From Crocinitomicaceae bacterium (GTDB lineage: Bacteria; Bacteroidota; Bacteroidia; Flavobacteriales_D; Crocinitomicaceae), in NCBI GenBank assembly GCA_015662935.1, contig DQTF01000181.1, forward strand, positions 1 to 15,988: a stretch of 15,988 nucleotides of DNA, read 5' to 3'. Positions 8,198-15,810 of this stretch are shown here, piece by piece. The position numbers and the translations under genes were made by a program. The stretch's first letter is position 1. Each line of letters opens with the position of its first letter. The notes beneath the pieces are model-generated. The model worked only from the letters and a program-made list of their open reading frames with translations, did no database searches and had not been told where the DNA came from.

Positions 8198-9832
8198 TTA
8201 TTTTAATACCTCTAAAATAGGATTACCTGTTGTTGAATTGGGCATTTGCAAGAACAGTATGTGCGCCAAAGTTGCAGAAATTGCAGTAATCTCTATTTTT
8301 CGATAAACTTCTTGCGCTTTTATCTTTTTACCATACCAAAGTAACGGTACGTGCGTATCGTAATTAAAAGCTGACCCATGACTTGTCCCTTTTCTTGATA
8401 ATTCAGTATCTGATAACTTTGGTAAATACCCTGGTTCTAGCATATAGATTACATCACCACTTTCTGCATGGTGATATCCTTTTTTCACCATGTCTAACCA
8501 CTCATCATCTACAGCAGAATTATACAATTCTCTACCGGTAAAAACTCTTTTCACATTCTGCCAATCTTCTACCTCTTGCTTGACAAATTGAGCAACATTC
8601 TCCAACACTAACTTGTCTGATTTGATTGCTTTTTGGTCTAAATAGATATTGTTATTCTCTTCAGTTAAAATATAATCCTTACCAAATTGCTGAATCACTT
8701 GATTTCTTAAGTTCATTAAATTCTCTTCTAAAAAAAAGTAACCTCCTGGTAAATTGTTGTCAATTAAGTATTGAGGCACAGGAACTACGGCATGATCTCC
8801 TGTTAAAAAAACGGTGTATTCTCCTTTGCCGACTTTCTGATCTAATTGCTTCAATAATTTTTGAATTTCTAGATCCAGGCGAATGTAAATATCTTCTAAC
8901 TCTACAGAATAAGGCCCAAATGCATGCCCCGCTAAATCAGGAGTAGAATAACTGATACACAACATATCCGTTTGCAAATCTTTGCCTAATTGCTCATTAT
9001 CAACAGATTTCAATGCAAAATCTGTAAGAAAAGTATTAGCAAAAGGTGTATAGGCAAACAATTCATAATTCGCTTGCCCATTGGTCATCTCTTTTAAATC
9101 ATAAGGAAAGGTTGGAGTTGTTTTTCCTGGTAACAAATGCTCATACGGAGAATTATCAGGACCGCTTTCTTGATAAGATTCAATATCCAAAATAGTATTC
9201 CATTCTTCTTTTAAATAATTATCTGCTTGTTTCTCATCGTTAAATGATTCAACCCAAGAAGGTAACTTTTCTTTATAAAAAGAGCTCGTAATAAACTTTC
9301 CCGTTTCAAAATCGAACCAGTAAGAACCATCGCTGAGGTGTCCACCCGGTAAAATTGCTCCTCTATTCTTAATTGACATGGAAATAACTTTTGCAGATCG
9401 GTAGGTCATCTTTAGTTGATCTGTAATTGTATTTGCCTTCAAATTCATTGGAGAAAAAAGTCCATAAATAGATTTTGTACCAATTGAAGTCACTGTAGAG
9501 TCTTCTACGCAATTAAGCAGTTGACCTGTTGATCTGTCAAACCATTCATTGGCAACGATTCCATGATTGCTGGGTGTTGTGCCTGTGTAAATAGACGCGT
9601 GACCAGGTCCTGTATAGGTTGGAATATAGTTGTATTGGGTATTTCTACAGTTTACTCCCTCGTTCATCAATTTCTTAAAGCCATTCTCACAAAATTTATC
9701 CGAATAACGGTACAGATAATCGTAGCACATCTGGTCAACGACAATTCCAACAACTAGTTTGGGAGAATTGTATTGTTGCGCATTAGAAGAAAAAGAGAGG
9801 GTTAATAAAATGACGATGACAAGGTGTTTCAT
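8198..9832 (-). CDS. pafA: PafA-like secreted alkaline phosphatase (phosphate-monoester hydrolase)
   Basis: A periplasmic, probably zinc-dependent phosphatase of the alkaline phosphatase superfamily. From the ATG at 9832 it has 544 residues, starting with the signal peptide MKHLVIVILLTLSFSSNAQ; an ATG 14 codons upstream would place a polar stretch before the signal and is less likely. The active-site set of Elizabethkingia PafA is present in order: metal ligand D33 (VVDQM), nucleophile T74 (PTYTGPGHAS), N95 (IVANEW), K155 and R157 (SIKNRGAI), the DLAGH metal motif (SYSTPDLAGHAFGPYS), GDHAVVPV and the late GTSHGS histidine. D33, T74 and N95 keep the spacing of PafA D38, T79 and N100. PafA serves phosphate scavenging in related bacteria; a paralogue with another monoester or a diester substrate remains possible. 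No operon partner is visible. Confidence 0.9.
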   Translation of the reverse strand: MKHLVIVILLTLSFSSNAQQYNSPKLVVGIVVDQMCYDYLYRYSDKFCENGFKKLMNEGVNCRNTQYNYIPTYTGPGHASIYTGTTPSNHGIVANEWFDRSTGQLLNCVEDSTVTSIGTKSIYGLFSPMNLKANTITDQLKMTYRSAKVISMSIKNRGAILPGGHLSDGSYWFDFETGKFITSSFYKEKLPSWVESFNDEKQADNYLKEEWNTILDIESYQESGPDNSPYEHLLPGKTTPTFPYDLKEMTNGQANYELFAYTPFANTFLTDFALKSVDNEQLGKDLQTDMLCISYSTPDLAGHAFGPYSVELEDIYIRLDLEIQKLLKQLDQKVGKGEYTVFLTGDHAVVPVPQYLIDNNLPGGYFFLEENLMNLRNQVIQQFGKDYILTEENNNIYLDQKAIKSDKLVLENVAQFVKQEVEDWQNVKRVFTGRELYNSAVDDEWLDMVKKGYHHAESGDVIYMLEPGYLPKLSDTELSRKGTSHGSAFNYDTHVPLLWYGKKIKAQEVYRKIEITAISATLAHILFLQMPNSTTGNPILEVLK

Positions 9833-9870
9833 TCTGAAAGTTTTAGAAGATAAAGTTACATTTTTTTCCA

Positions 9871-9905
9871 ACAAAAAAGACGACTCAAAAGAACCGTCTT
9901 TTTGT
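9871..9905 (-). terminator. Likely intrinsic terminator of the M14 carboxypeptidase gene
   Basis: AAAAAGACG (9874-9882) and CGTCTTTTT (9895-9903) form a perfect 9-bp inverted repeat around a 12-nt loop, flanked by nearly matching ACA/TGT. Read on the minus strand it lies about 20 bp after the carboxypeptidase stop and its 3' arm ends in a run of six T, so it fits a Rho-independent terminator. The stem has only four G-C pairs, so it may be weak. It lies about 40 bp before the pafA ATG, leaving little room for a separate pafA promoter. Confidence 0.6.
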
Positions 9906-9923
9906 AATTATTTAATTGCTCAA

Positions 9924-12284
9924 TTAATGAATCACTACTAACTTAATTGGTAAAGAAGAATACTCTTCAGAATCGACCAAAACGAAATAATACCCTTGAG
10001 GCAACTCTTGAGTAGATAAGTTGATCGCATTTGTTTGTCCAACTACATTCTCATTCATTACCATCTGTCCTGCTTGATTTAAAACACTCACTCTTGCCCC
10101 ATTCAATACTCTTGAAGTACTTAAAGCAACTGTATTATTTGCAGGATTTGGAAATACCTTTACCTCCAACTGGCTTTCTGTTAATTCTGAAAGAGAAGCA
10201 GTATTCACATCATATGAAACTTTAAAGTCATCGAAATAAAAACCATCTTTACGAACACCTCCATCAGCTTCGATAATAAAGCGAACGCTGATTGTTTGCC
10301 CAATGTAATCACTTAAATTAACAACGTCATTAACCCAGCTATTTTGAGTTCCTTCATAAACAGGTTCTGCATCTGGCTGTACCGAACCGCTTGCTGAAGT
10401 TCCTGGAACAGTATACTCTGTACACTGCCCCTGCCATGTTGTTCCTCCATCAACCGAAACTTGAAATTGACAATAATCATAGTCCTCTTCTATTTCCCAT
10501 CTTGCCCAGTATGAAATTTGGGCAGACAATGCATTTGTCAGGTCTATAGATTGATTAAACTCATAAATTGCAGTAGAATTATTTGTATAATTTGCTCCTG
10601 GAGAATCTGTAAAACTATTAGATGCAGAATAAAACTGTGCATTTGTCAACGACCAGTTTCCCGTCCAGCTTGTGGAGTTAGTTGCATCATCAAAAACTTG
10701 TAAAGGTAAAGTACCGTACGTTTTTACAATTGTGTCTCTCATTGTCCATGTTGGGTATTCTGTCTTTAAAACATATTTCACTTCATCTCCAAATTGAATA
10801 GCAGGATCAAGAACATACGTAATCGTACCTGAACTTGTTTGTTTAATATTCAAATTATAGACAACTGGTGCCCCAACCGACTGAATATTAAGCAATGGGT
10901 CAATTGACACTGTTATCGCTCCATCCACTAAACCTAATCGTTGTACATCGTGATTAAAACTACCCGTCATTGAGGATATCGAAGAAGGATCTGTATCTTT
11001 CACCACTAAAAACAAGTGAGTAATGTGAGCCAATATTCTATTAGGCCCAACCATACCATCGCAAGTCGATATCACTTCAGAAGGAGAAGGCCAAAATGCT
11101 GTTCCAACCTCGGGTGTCATTGCGAAAATGGTGTCTTTTTGACCAGTTTCGATATCTACCTTATACATATAATCATCTGAATCTCCAGAAGCAGGATACA
11201 AACCTGAACTTTTGAAGTTGGAATAACCATTAAAGGTTGTCATATGAGAAGAATAGGCATCAAAATAATCGTGATGATCAGCAAACTCAGCATCTGTTGT
11301 TCCGATAGGAAACAATAAGTCTTGTCCATAAGTATGTGCATTGAACGCAGATGTAAAACCAACATTCTCTACTAACCACTGAATGGCTTGTGTTTCAGGT
11401 TCAGAAAAAGCACTAGTACCTGGATAAACATCATTGTCCGGATCAGTACTCACTCCAGTTGTATTCCAACCATAAGAATAATTTCTATTTAAATCAACTC
11501 CAACATTGGTTGTCCCCACGTTGCGTTTATTCTTTCTATGCATTCCTCCTCCGTTTGGATCAGTTGTTTCGTTTTGTATATACCCATCTGGATTGATACA
11601 CGGAACGAAATACATTTCTGTATTGTCAACCAAAAATTTAACCTCATCATTGGTCGCATAATTTTCCAACAAATACCACATGTAGTATATTGTTTCTGAC
11701 ATACTTAATGGTTCACGTGCATGATGGATAGCTGTGTATAAAACTTTTGTTTCTGCACTTTCATTTGAATTTGGATTATCTGAGATTTTCACATGATAAA
11801 TAGGTCTTCCCTCCCAAGTTTGAAAAGTAGAAATTGGTGCTTTGGCAGAAATCAAAGTAGGATATTGTGCGACCATCGCATCCAATTCATTCAGCATTTC
11901 TTGATACTTATACATTCCAGCATAGGAATTGGGATCTGTATCGAAATTAACGGGAGGAACAATTTGTCCTTGTCCACCAGTAGTTGCACAAGCAACATTT
12001 TTATTTACGACTTCATTGATTGCTCTTTCACGATAGAACTTTTTTACATCTTCAATCAGAATATCAAACTGAACGTTGTTGTCTTTAAGAACTTGAATTT
12101 GCTCTGCTGAAAAATCAGTAATCAAAAACGTATTTTCTTTTCGAGACCCATGATCTACAGGAAGTCCAAGATTAGAGAGGTTGACAATTTCTAAATCGTT
12201 TGCATAAATCTTCACTTTAGAATAATCTTGACTAAACGAAAATGAGCTTAGTAATAAAAAGAAGAGAGTAACTTTATTAATCAT
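9924..12284 (-). CDS. Secreted M14 zinc carboxypeptidase with MAM-like domain and T9SS C-terminal sorting domain
   Basis: From the ATG at 12284 the protein has 786 residues; an in-frame GTG at 12305 would only add seven residues in front of the signal peptide MINKVTLFFLLLSSFSFSQ. After a propeptide-like region (about 20-110) the M14 domain spans about 116-430. It has the zinc pair H188 and E191 (HHAREPLSMSE), PCINPDGY, DLNRNYSYGWN with the substrate-binding Asn-Arg, the third zinc ligand H317 (FNAHTYG) and catalytic E392 (MTPEVGTAFWP). A linker beta-domain and a MAM-like sandwich (about 530-690, ending FYFDDFKVSY) follow. The last 80 residues are a type A T9SS sorting domain (VFPNPANN, LNQAGQMV, LPQGYYFVLV). 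The enzyme should be exported, have its tail removed and remain on the surface or be released to trim peptides. Substrate specificity is unknown. Confidence 0.93.
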   Translation of the reverse strand: MINKVTLFFLLLSSFSFSQDYSKVKIYANDLEIVNLSNLGLPVDHGSRKENTFLITDFSAEQIQVLKDNNVQFDILIEDVKKFYRERAINEVVNKNVACATTGGQGQIVPPVNFDTDPNSYAGMYKYQEMLNELDAMVAQYPTLISAKAPISTFQTWEGRPIYHVKISDNPNSNESAETKVLYTAIHHAREPLSMSETIYYMWYLLENYATNDEVKFLVDNTEMYFVPCINPDGYIQNETTDPNGGGMHRKNKRNVGTTNVGVDLNRNYSYGWNTTGVSTDPDNDVYPGTSAFSEPETQAIQWLVENVGFTSAFNAHTYGQDLLFPIGTTDAEFADHHDYFDAYSSHMTTFNGYSNFKSSGLYPASGDSDDYMYKVDIETGQKDTIFAMTPEVGTAFWPSPSEVISTCDGMVGPNRILAHITHLFLVVKDTDPSSISSMTGSFNHDVQRLGLVDGAITVSIDPLLNIQSVGAPVVYNLNIKQTSSGTITYVLDPAIQFGDEVKYVLKTEYPTWTMRDTIVKTYGTLPLQVFDDATNSTSWTGNWSLTNAQFYSASNSFTDSPGANYTNNSTAIYEFNQSIDLTNALSAQISYWARWEIEEDYDYCQFQVSVDGGTTWQGQCTEYTVPGTSASGSVQPDAEPVYEGTQNSWVNDVVNLSDYIGQTISVRFIIEADGGVRKDGFYFDDFKVSYDVNTASLSELTESQLEVKVFPNPANNTVALSTSRVLNGARVSVLNQAGQMVMNENVVGQTNAINLSTQELPQGYYFVLVDSEEYSSLPIKLVVIH

Positions 12285-12530
12285 TTTTATAGTTTTATAG
12301 TTCACTGCAAGGTATTGATAAAAGTTGGAAAGCTAGCCCCGTTTAATCAATAAAAAGGACTGATTATTACATTCCTAATAAACTATATGCTATAATTATC
12401 TTACAACTAAGTTCATTTAACAGAGAAATAGATTCACTCATCAACCTAATTTAACCATCTGTAATTATTATCCAGTTGATTCAATGAAAACAAATTAATT
12501 TTGACAACAACTAATTAACTTAAAAAAAGA
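12285..12530. other. Divergent intergenic region between carboxypeptidase and sppA
   Basis: A 246-bp AT-rich region that must hold promoters for both divergent genes. The sppA promoter is clear near its right end (12476-12503). For the leftward gene no full TAnnTTTG box is visible; TACCTTG on the minus strand, 13 bp upstream of the ATG at 12284, is one T short and too close. A small inverted repeat TAATCA (12344-12349) / TGATTA (12361-12366) is centred in the left half and could be an operator or chance. Confidence 0.4.
12476..12503 (+). promoter_or_regulatory. Promoter of sppA, Bacteroidota type
   Basis: TTG (12476-12478), 17 bp of spacer, then TAATTTTG (12496-12503) match the Flavobacterium-type consensus TTG-N17-23-TAnnTTTG at every fixed position. 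The box ends 27 bp before the sppA ATG, similar to the 24 bp seen for tgt. The leader ends in an A-rich run (AAAAAAAG) instead of a Shine-Dalgarno sequence. Confidence 0.65.
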
Positions 12531-14315
12531 ATGTCAGAAAGAAAAGTATCATTTGGAAGAATATTTTGGCCTAGCTTATGGGCAGCACTAATCGTGTCAA
12601 TTATTGGCTTACTAATATGGCTTTTGGTCATTAGTAGTTTTGTAGGAGGTTTAGATAGTTCAAAAGGAATTTCATTAGAAGACAAAACCGTCTTACACAT
12701 GAAACTCAATGGTAAAATTGGTGAAAAAAGTAAATCAAAATTTAATCCTTCTAGTTTCCAACTAGACATCACTTTAGGATTGGCTGACATTCTTCACGGT
12801 TTAGAAGAAGCAAAAAAAGATGATAAAATAAAGGGAGTTTTCATCGAAATCGATGCGCTTTCTTGTGGATTTGCTACGGCAAAAGAAATCAGAGATGCAA
12901 TCAATGATTTTGAAGAGTCAGGAAAATTTGTTGTAGCTTATAATAGTGGAGAAATGATTTCTCATTTAGAATATTTCATAGCTTCTGCTGCCAACGAAAA
13001 TTACGGTTTCCCAAGTTCTACGATGCAATTTTTAGGACTCGGTGCTGAATTATCTTTCTTTAAGAATACTTTAGACAATTTAGAAGTAGAGATGCAGGTA
13101 ATCAGAGGTTCGAATAACGACTTTAAAAGTGCAGTTGAACCGTTCTTTCGTTCTAACATGAGTGATTCTTCAAGGTTGCAAATTGAAACATATCTAGGCG
13201 GACTTTGGGCTGACTACAGAAAAGACATTGCTAAAGACAGAAAGGTATCTGTTGATGAACTGAACAATATTGCAGAAAATGCATTGGTACAAGACGTAAC
13301 TGATGCAGTTGAATACAAACTAATAGACGCTGTAAAATACAGAGATGAAGTAATTACAATCGTTCGTAAAAAAGCGGAAACTGCTAAAGAAGATGATTTA
13401 GAACTTCTTGAATTCTCCAAGTATGCAAAGAAAAGATTTTACCAAAATCAAGTTTTAAACGAAGCAGACGAACCAAACATTGCTGTTATTATTGCAGAAG
13501 GAGGAGTCGCTAAAAGTGGTGACGGATTAACTTCTGATGAAATTTGCAAACTTTTTCAAGATGCGAGAGAAAATGAAAGCATCAAAACAGTTGTTTTTAG
13601 AATCAACAGTCCTGGAGGCAGTGCATTGGCAAGTGACGAAATCTGGAGAGAAGTAAAATTAACCAATGACGTCAAAGAAGTAACGGTATCCATGGGAGAT
13701 GTTGCTGCATCTGGAGGATATTACATTGCTGCACCAGCAACTACTATTTTTGCAGAACCAACAACAATCACAGGCTCAATAGGTGTTTTTGGAGTGATTC
13801 CTTACACTGGTAAGATGATGGAAAACAAATTAGGTTTGACATTTGACAGAGCATCCACCAACAAGCATTCTATCATGACAACCAACCGTAAATTAAACGA
13901 AGAAGAAATGACAATGATACAAGCAGGAGTAGATGAAATTTACGACTTGTTCAAATCTAGAGTTGCAGAAGGTAGAGGAATGACCAAAGAGCAAGTCGAT
14001 GTGATTGCAAGAGGTCGTGTGTGGACAGGACGCGATGCAAAACGCATTGGTTTAGTGGATGAATTAGGTGGGTTAAAAGACGCTATCGCTTTTGCAGCAA
14101 AGAAAGCGAGTATTACCGATGTAAAAACGCTTTATTACCCAATGGTAAAAGAAGACAAACTCGGTGAAATTCTTGCACAATTTGAAGAAGGAAGCGACGT
14201 AGAATCTTCCATTGAGCTTCCAGAATCATTAATGGAATATTACAGTCAATTAAAGAAATTAGAATCAATACAAGGGATGCAAATGAGAATGCCTTACGAA
14301 GTAAGCATCAAATAA
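12531..14315 (+). CDS. sppA: Signal peptide peptidase SppA, 67K type
   Basis: A membrane-anchored serine protease that degrades signal peptides left after protein export, acting at the periplasmic face of the inner membrane. At 594 residues it is the long, two-domain type. One membrane anchor lies at about 17-39 (LWAALIVSIIGLLIWLLVIS). The N-terminal half supplies the catalytic lysine K199 in NNDFKSAVEPFF. The C-terminal half supplies the nucleophile S394 in DVAASGGYYIAAPA, preceded by INSPGGSALASDEIW and followed by TGSIGVFG. This Lys-Ser dyad split between halves is the family signature. It is transcribed alone: its own promoter lies upstream and a strong terminator directly downstream. Start choice: the ATG at 12531 places the basic residues and anchor correctly and is 27 bp from the promoter box. 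Confidence 0.96.
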   Translation: MSERKVSFGRIFWPSLWAALIVSIIGLLIWLLVISSFVGGLDSSKGISLEDKTVLHMKLNGKIGEKSKSKFNPSSFQLDITLGLADILHGLEEAKKDDKIKGVFIEIDALSCGFATAKEIRDAINDFEESGKFVVAYNSGEMISHLEYFIASAANENYGFPSSTMQFLGLGAELSFFKNTLDNLEVEMQVIRGSNNDFKSAVEPFFRSNMSDSSRLQIETYLGGLWADYRKDIAKDRKVSVDELNNIAENALVQDVTDAVEYKLIDAVKYRDEVITIVRKKAETAKEDDLELLEFSKYAKKRFYQNQVLNEADEPNIAVIIAEGGVAKSGDGLTSDEICKLFQDARENESIKTVVFRINSPGGSALASDEIWREVKLTNDVKEVTVSMGDVAASGGYYIAAPATTIFAEPTTITGSIGVFGVIPYTGKMMENKLGLTFDRASTNKHSIMTTNRKLNEEEMTMIQAGVDEIYDLFKSRVAEGRGMTKEQVDVIARGRVWTGRDAKRIGLVDELGGLKDAIAFAAKKASITDVKTLYYPMVKEDKLGEILAQFEEGSDVESSIELPESLMEYYSQLKKLESIQGMQMRMPYEVSIK

Positions 14316-14332
14316 GCACCTACTACACAAAG

Positions 14333-14371
14333 AAATTCGCTTTATGTATATTTACATAGAGCGAATTTTTT
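14333..14371 (+). terminator. Strong intrinsic terminator after sppA
   Basis: AAATTCGCT plus TTATGTA (14333-14347) pair with TACATAG plus AGCGAATTT (14354-14368), giving about 15-16 continuous base pairs with a single G-U and a 4-6-nt loop. Six T (14366-14371) follow or overlap the 3' arm. It begins 17 bp after the sppA stop, as expected of a Rho-independent terminator. It ends only 22 bp before the next ATG, so it may also limit expression of the downstream lipoprotein gene. Confidence 0.82.
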
Positions 14372-14393
14372 AGTTAAAAAATTAATCTTGAAC

Positions 14394-15284
14394 ATGAATA
14401 AAATAATTATCTTACTTCTTGTTGCTTTCAGTGTTACTTCATGTGCGCTGAATAAATTATTTTTAAATCCTCGACCATTGACTGTTGATTTCCAACGAAA
14501 CTTTTATTCTCCAGAAACAAAGGATACACTTTCTCTTGCTTTTAAAGATGTAAACACCCCAGTCATCACAACTAAAACAGGAGAATTAGCAAAATTCAGT
14601 TACGAAATTGAAAATGTCAATTTTAAAAGTTCTCGCGATAGAATGATTAACGGTTGGTTGGTAAAACCTAAAAATTATAACGGAACGACTATCTACTTTT
14701 TACACGGGAACTCTGGTAACATACCTTACAATTTTCCACTAGCTGAACCTTTTGCTAAAAGAGGCTACCAAGTTTTTTTAATTGACTATTCTGGTTTTGG
14801 ATTCTCAGAAGGGAAAGCAAAAAGAAAAGACATTCTAAAAGATGCCAATGAAGGTTTGGACTATTTACTCAATAGAAAAGACATCACTTACGACAAATTA
14901 GTCATCTATGGTCAATCGTTGGGGGGGCATCTTTCTTGTATAGTTGCCAACCAAAATCAAGATAAAATTGATGGATTGGTTGTGGAAGGAGCTTTTTCTT
15001 CTCACAAAGACATTGCTGCAGATCAAGTTCCAGTTCTTGCGAGAATATTTGTCCGAGAAATATACAGTGCAGAAAAGAACCTGCCGAAGTTTAAGAAACC
15101 TGTTATGATTATTCACAGTACTGAGGACACCCGCATTGACATCAAACATGGAAAACGACTTTTTGAAGTTGCAAACGAACCTAAAATCTATTATCAAATT
15201 GATAAGAAACATGTTAGAGGTCCATTGTATTATGCGGATAGTATTTGCTTCAAAATTGACCAAATTTTGAATAGTCAAAAATAA
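14394..15284 (+). CDS. Alpha/beta-hydrolase family lipoprotein
   Basis: A predicted lipid-anchored serine hydrolase of 296 residues from the ATG at 14394; an in-frame TTG at 14388 would add two residues. The signal peptide ends in a lipobox VTSC with C17 as the lipidated residue. The hydrolase core starts near residue 85: FLHGNSGN (103-109) is the oxyanion loop, YSGFGFSEG (132-140) the following loop, GQSLGGH (173-179) the nucleophile elbow with S175, HSTEDTRI (241-248) holds the likely acid D245, and KKHVRG (271-276) the histidine H273. Family relatives are BEM46/FrsA-like esterases or peptidases; the substrate is unknown. A run of seven G (14921-14927) lies inside the nucleophile-elbow codons. 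It is followed 15 bp later by the barrel-like gene on the same strand, so the two may share a transcript. Confidence 0.88.
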   Translation: MNKIIILLLVAFSVTSCALNKLFLNPRPLTVDFQRNFYSPETKDTLSLAFKDVNTPVITTKTGELAKFSYEIENVNFKSSRDRMINGWLVKPKNYNGTTIYFLHGNSGNIPYNFPLAEPFAKRGYQVFLIDYSGFGFSEGKAKRKDILKDANEGLDYLLNRKDITYDKLVIYGQSLGGHLSCIVANQNQDKIDGLVVEGAFSSHKDIAADQVPVLARIFVREIYSAEKNLPKFKKPVMIIHSTEDTRIDIKHGKRLFEVANEPKIYYQIDKKHVRGPLYYADSICFKIDQILNSQK

Positions 15285-15299
15285 AAGCTAGACTTATGC

Positions 15300-15719
15300 A
15301 TGATTAAAGCATTCGTATTCTTGATGTTAATTTCCATTTGTGGTCTTAAGCTAAGATCTCAAATCGACAACAAGCAAAAGAATCAAGTCTATTTAGAATT
15401 GGGAGGGCCGGCAATTATTGCTTCCGTCAACTACGAGCGAGTATTAATCCAATGGAGTAAATTGTCGATTGCCGCTAGAATAGGAATTGGTTCTAATCGA
15501 ATTACTGATTTTAACCAAACACTCAATCCTGATGTTTCTATTCCGTTAGAAGTTCTAACTTCCGTCAACTTAAATTCTACAGGAACTTTCAAATTGAAAT
15601 TTGGCCTAGGCAACACTTTTAATTCTACGGTTATTCTTTCTTCAGAATTAAAAACGAAACGGTTGAATTCACAAAATGTGATTTACGCAAATTGGACTTC
15701 ATTATCAATTAAAAAATAA
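15300..15719 (+). CDS. Short beta-barrel-like exported protein, truncated by a frameshift
   Basis: The frame as written gives 139 residues. A signal peptide (MIKAFVFLMLISICGLKLRSQ) precedes a beta-rich region with the opening LELGGPAIIASVNYERVL, ARIGIGS and FKLKFGLGNTFN, a pattern seen in small outer-membrane barrel proteins of Flavobacteriia. The product stops at SLSIKK just after an A6 tract (15711-15716). One base out of frame, the next 99 bases encode an uninterrupted continuation ending WISLSIGYKF, a typical barrel-closing strand with a terminal Phe. Removing one A would give a 169-residue protein whose stop overlaps the next start codon (TAATG at 15808-15812). The gene is therefore probably broken here, or the base is a sequencing error. 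Function unknown; an outer-membrane location is inferred. Confidence 0.7.
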   Translation: MIKAFVFLMLISICGLKLRSQIDNKQKNQVYLELGGPAIIASVNYERVLIQWSKLSIAARIGIGSNRITDFNQTLNPDVSIPLEVLTSVNLNSTGTFKLKFGLGNTFNSTVILSSELKTKRLNSQNVIYANWTSLSIKK

Positions 15720-15810
15720 TGTTGTATTCTCCATAAATTACATTCCAATCTTAGAAAGGTATCAGAATCTTCGGAATTGGATATCTCTCTCAATAGGCTA
15801 TAAATTTTAA
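15711..15810 (+). pseudogene. Displaced 3' end of the beta-barrel gene (frame +1)
   Basis: In the frame one base forward of the upstream gene, codons from the A tract to the TAA at 15808-15810 read KNNVVFSINYIPILERYQ and then NLRNWISLSIGYKF. This alternates polar and hydrophobic residues and ends in an aromatic Phe, as the last strand of an outer-membrane barrel does. It has no plausible start of its own. It is best read as the missing C-terminus of the gene at 15300, separated by a one-base insertion in AAAAAA. Confidence 0.65.

Noticed and set aside
9833..9874. ATG 14 codons upstream of the chosen pafA start
   Set aside because: It would put a polar stretch before the signal peptide and start inside the terminator-like hairpin of the gene upstream.
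11793..12110. 105-codon reading frame antisense to the M14 carboxypeptidase
   Set aside because: It is opposite the signal-to-catalytic region of a convincing gene and has low-complexity Ile/Ser/Cys composition with no motif.
12285..12305. GTG start for the M14 carboxypeptidase
   Set aside because: It adds seven residues before a complete signal peptide that begins at the ATG at 12284.
12515..12790. 91-codon minus-strand frame overlapping the sppA start
   Set aside because: It lies opposite the sppA promoter leader and membrane anchor and has no motif or promoter of its own.
14383..14390. TAATCTTG as a promoter box for the lipoprotein hydrolase
   Set aside because: It matches 7 of 8 consensus bases but lies only 3 bp before the ATG, so transcription would start inside the coding region.
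14898..15278. 126-codon reading frame antisense to the lipoprotein hydrolase
   Set aside because: It lies opposite a gene with an intact catalytic triad, has no recognisable domain, and is rich in residues expected from complementing AT-rich codons.
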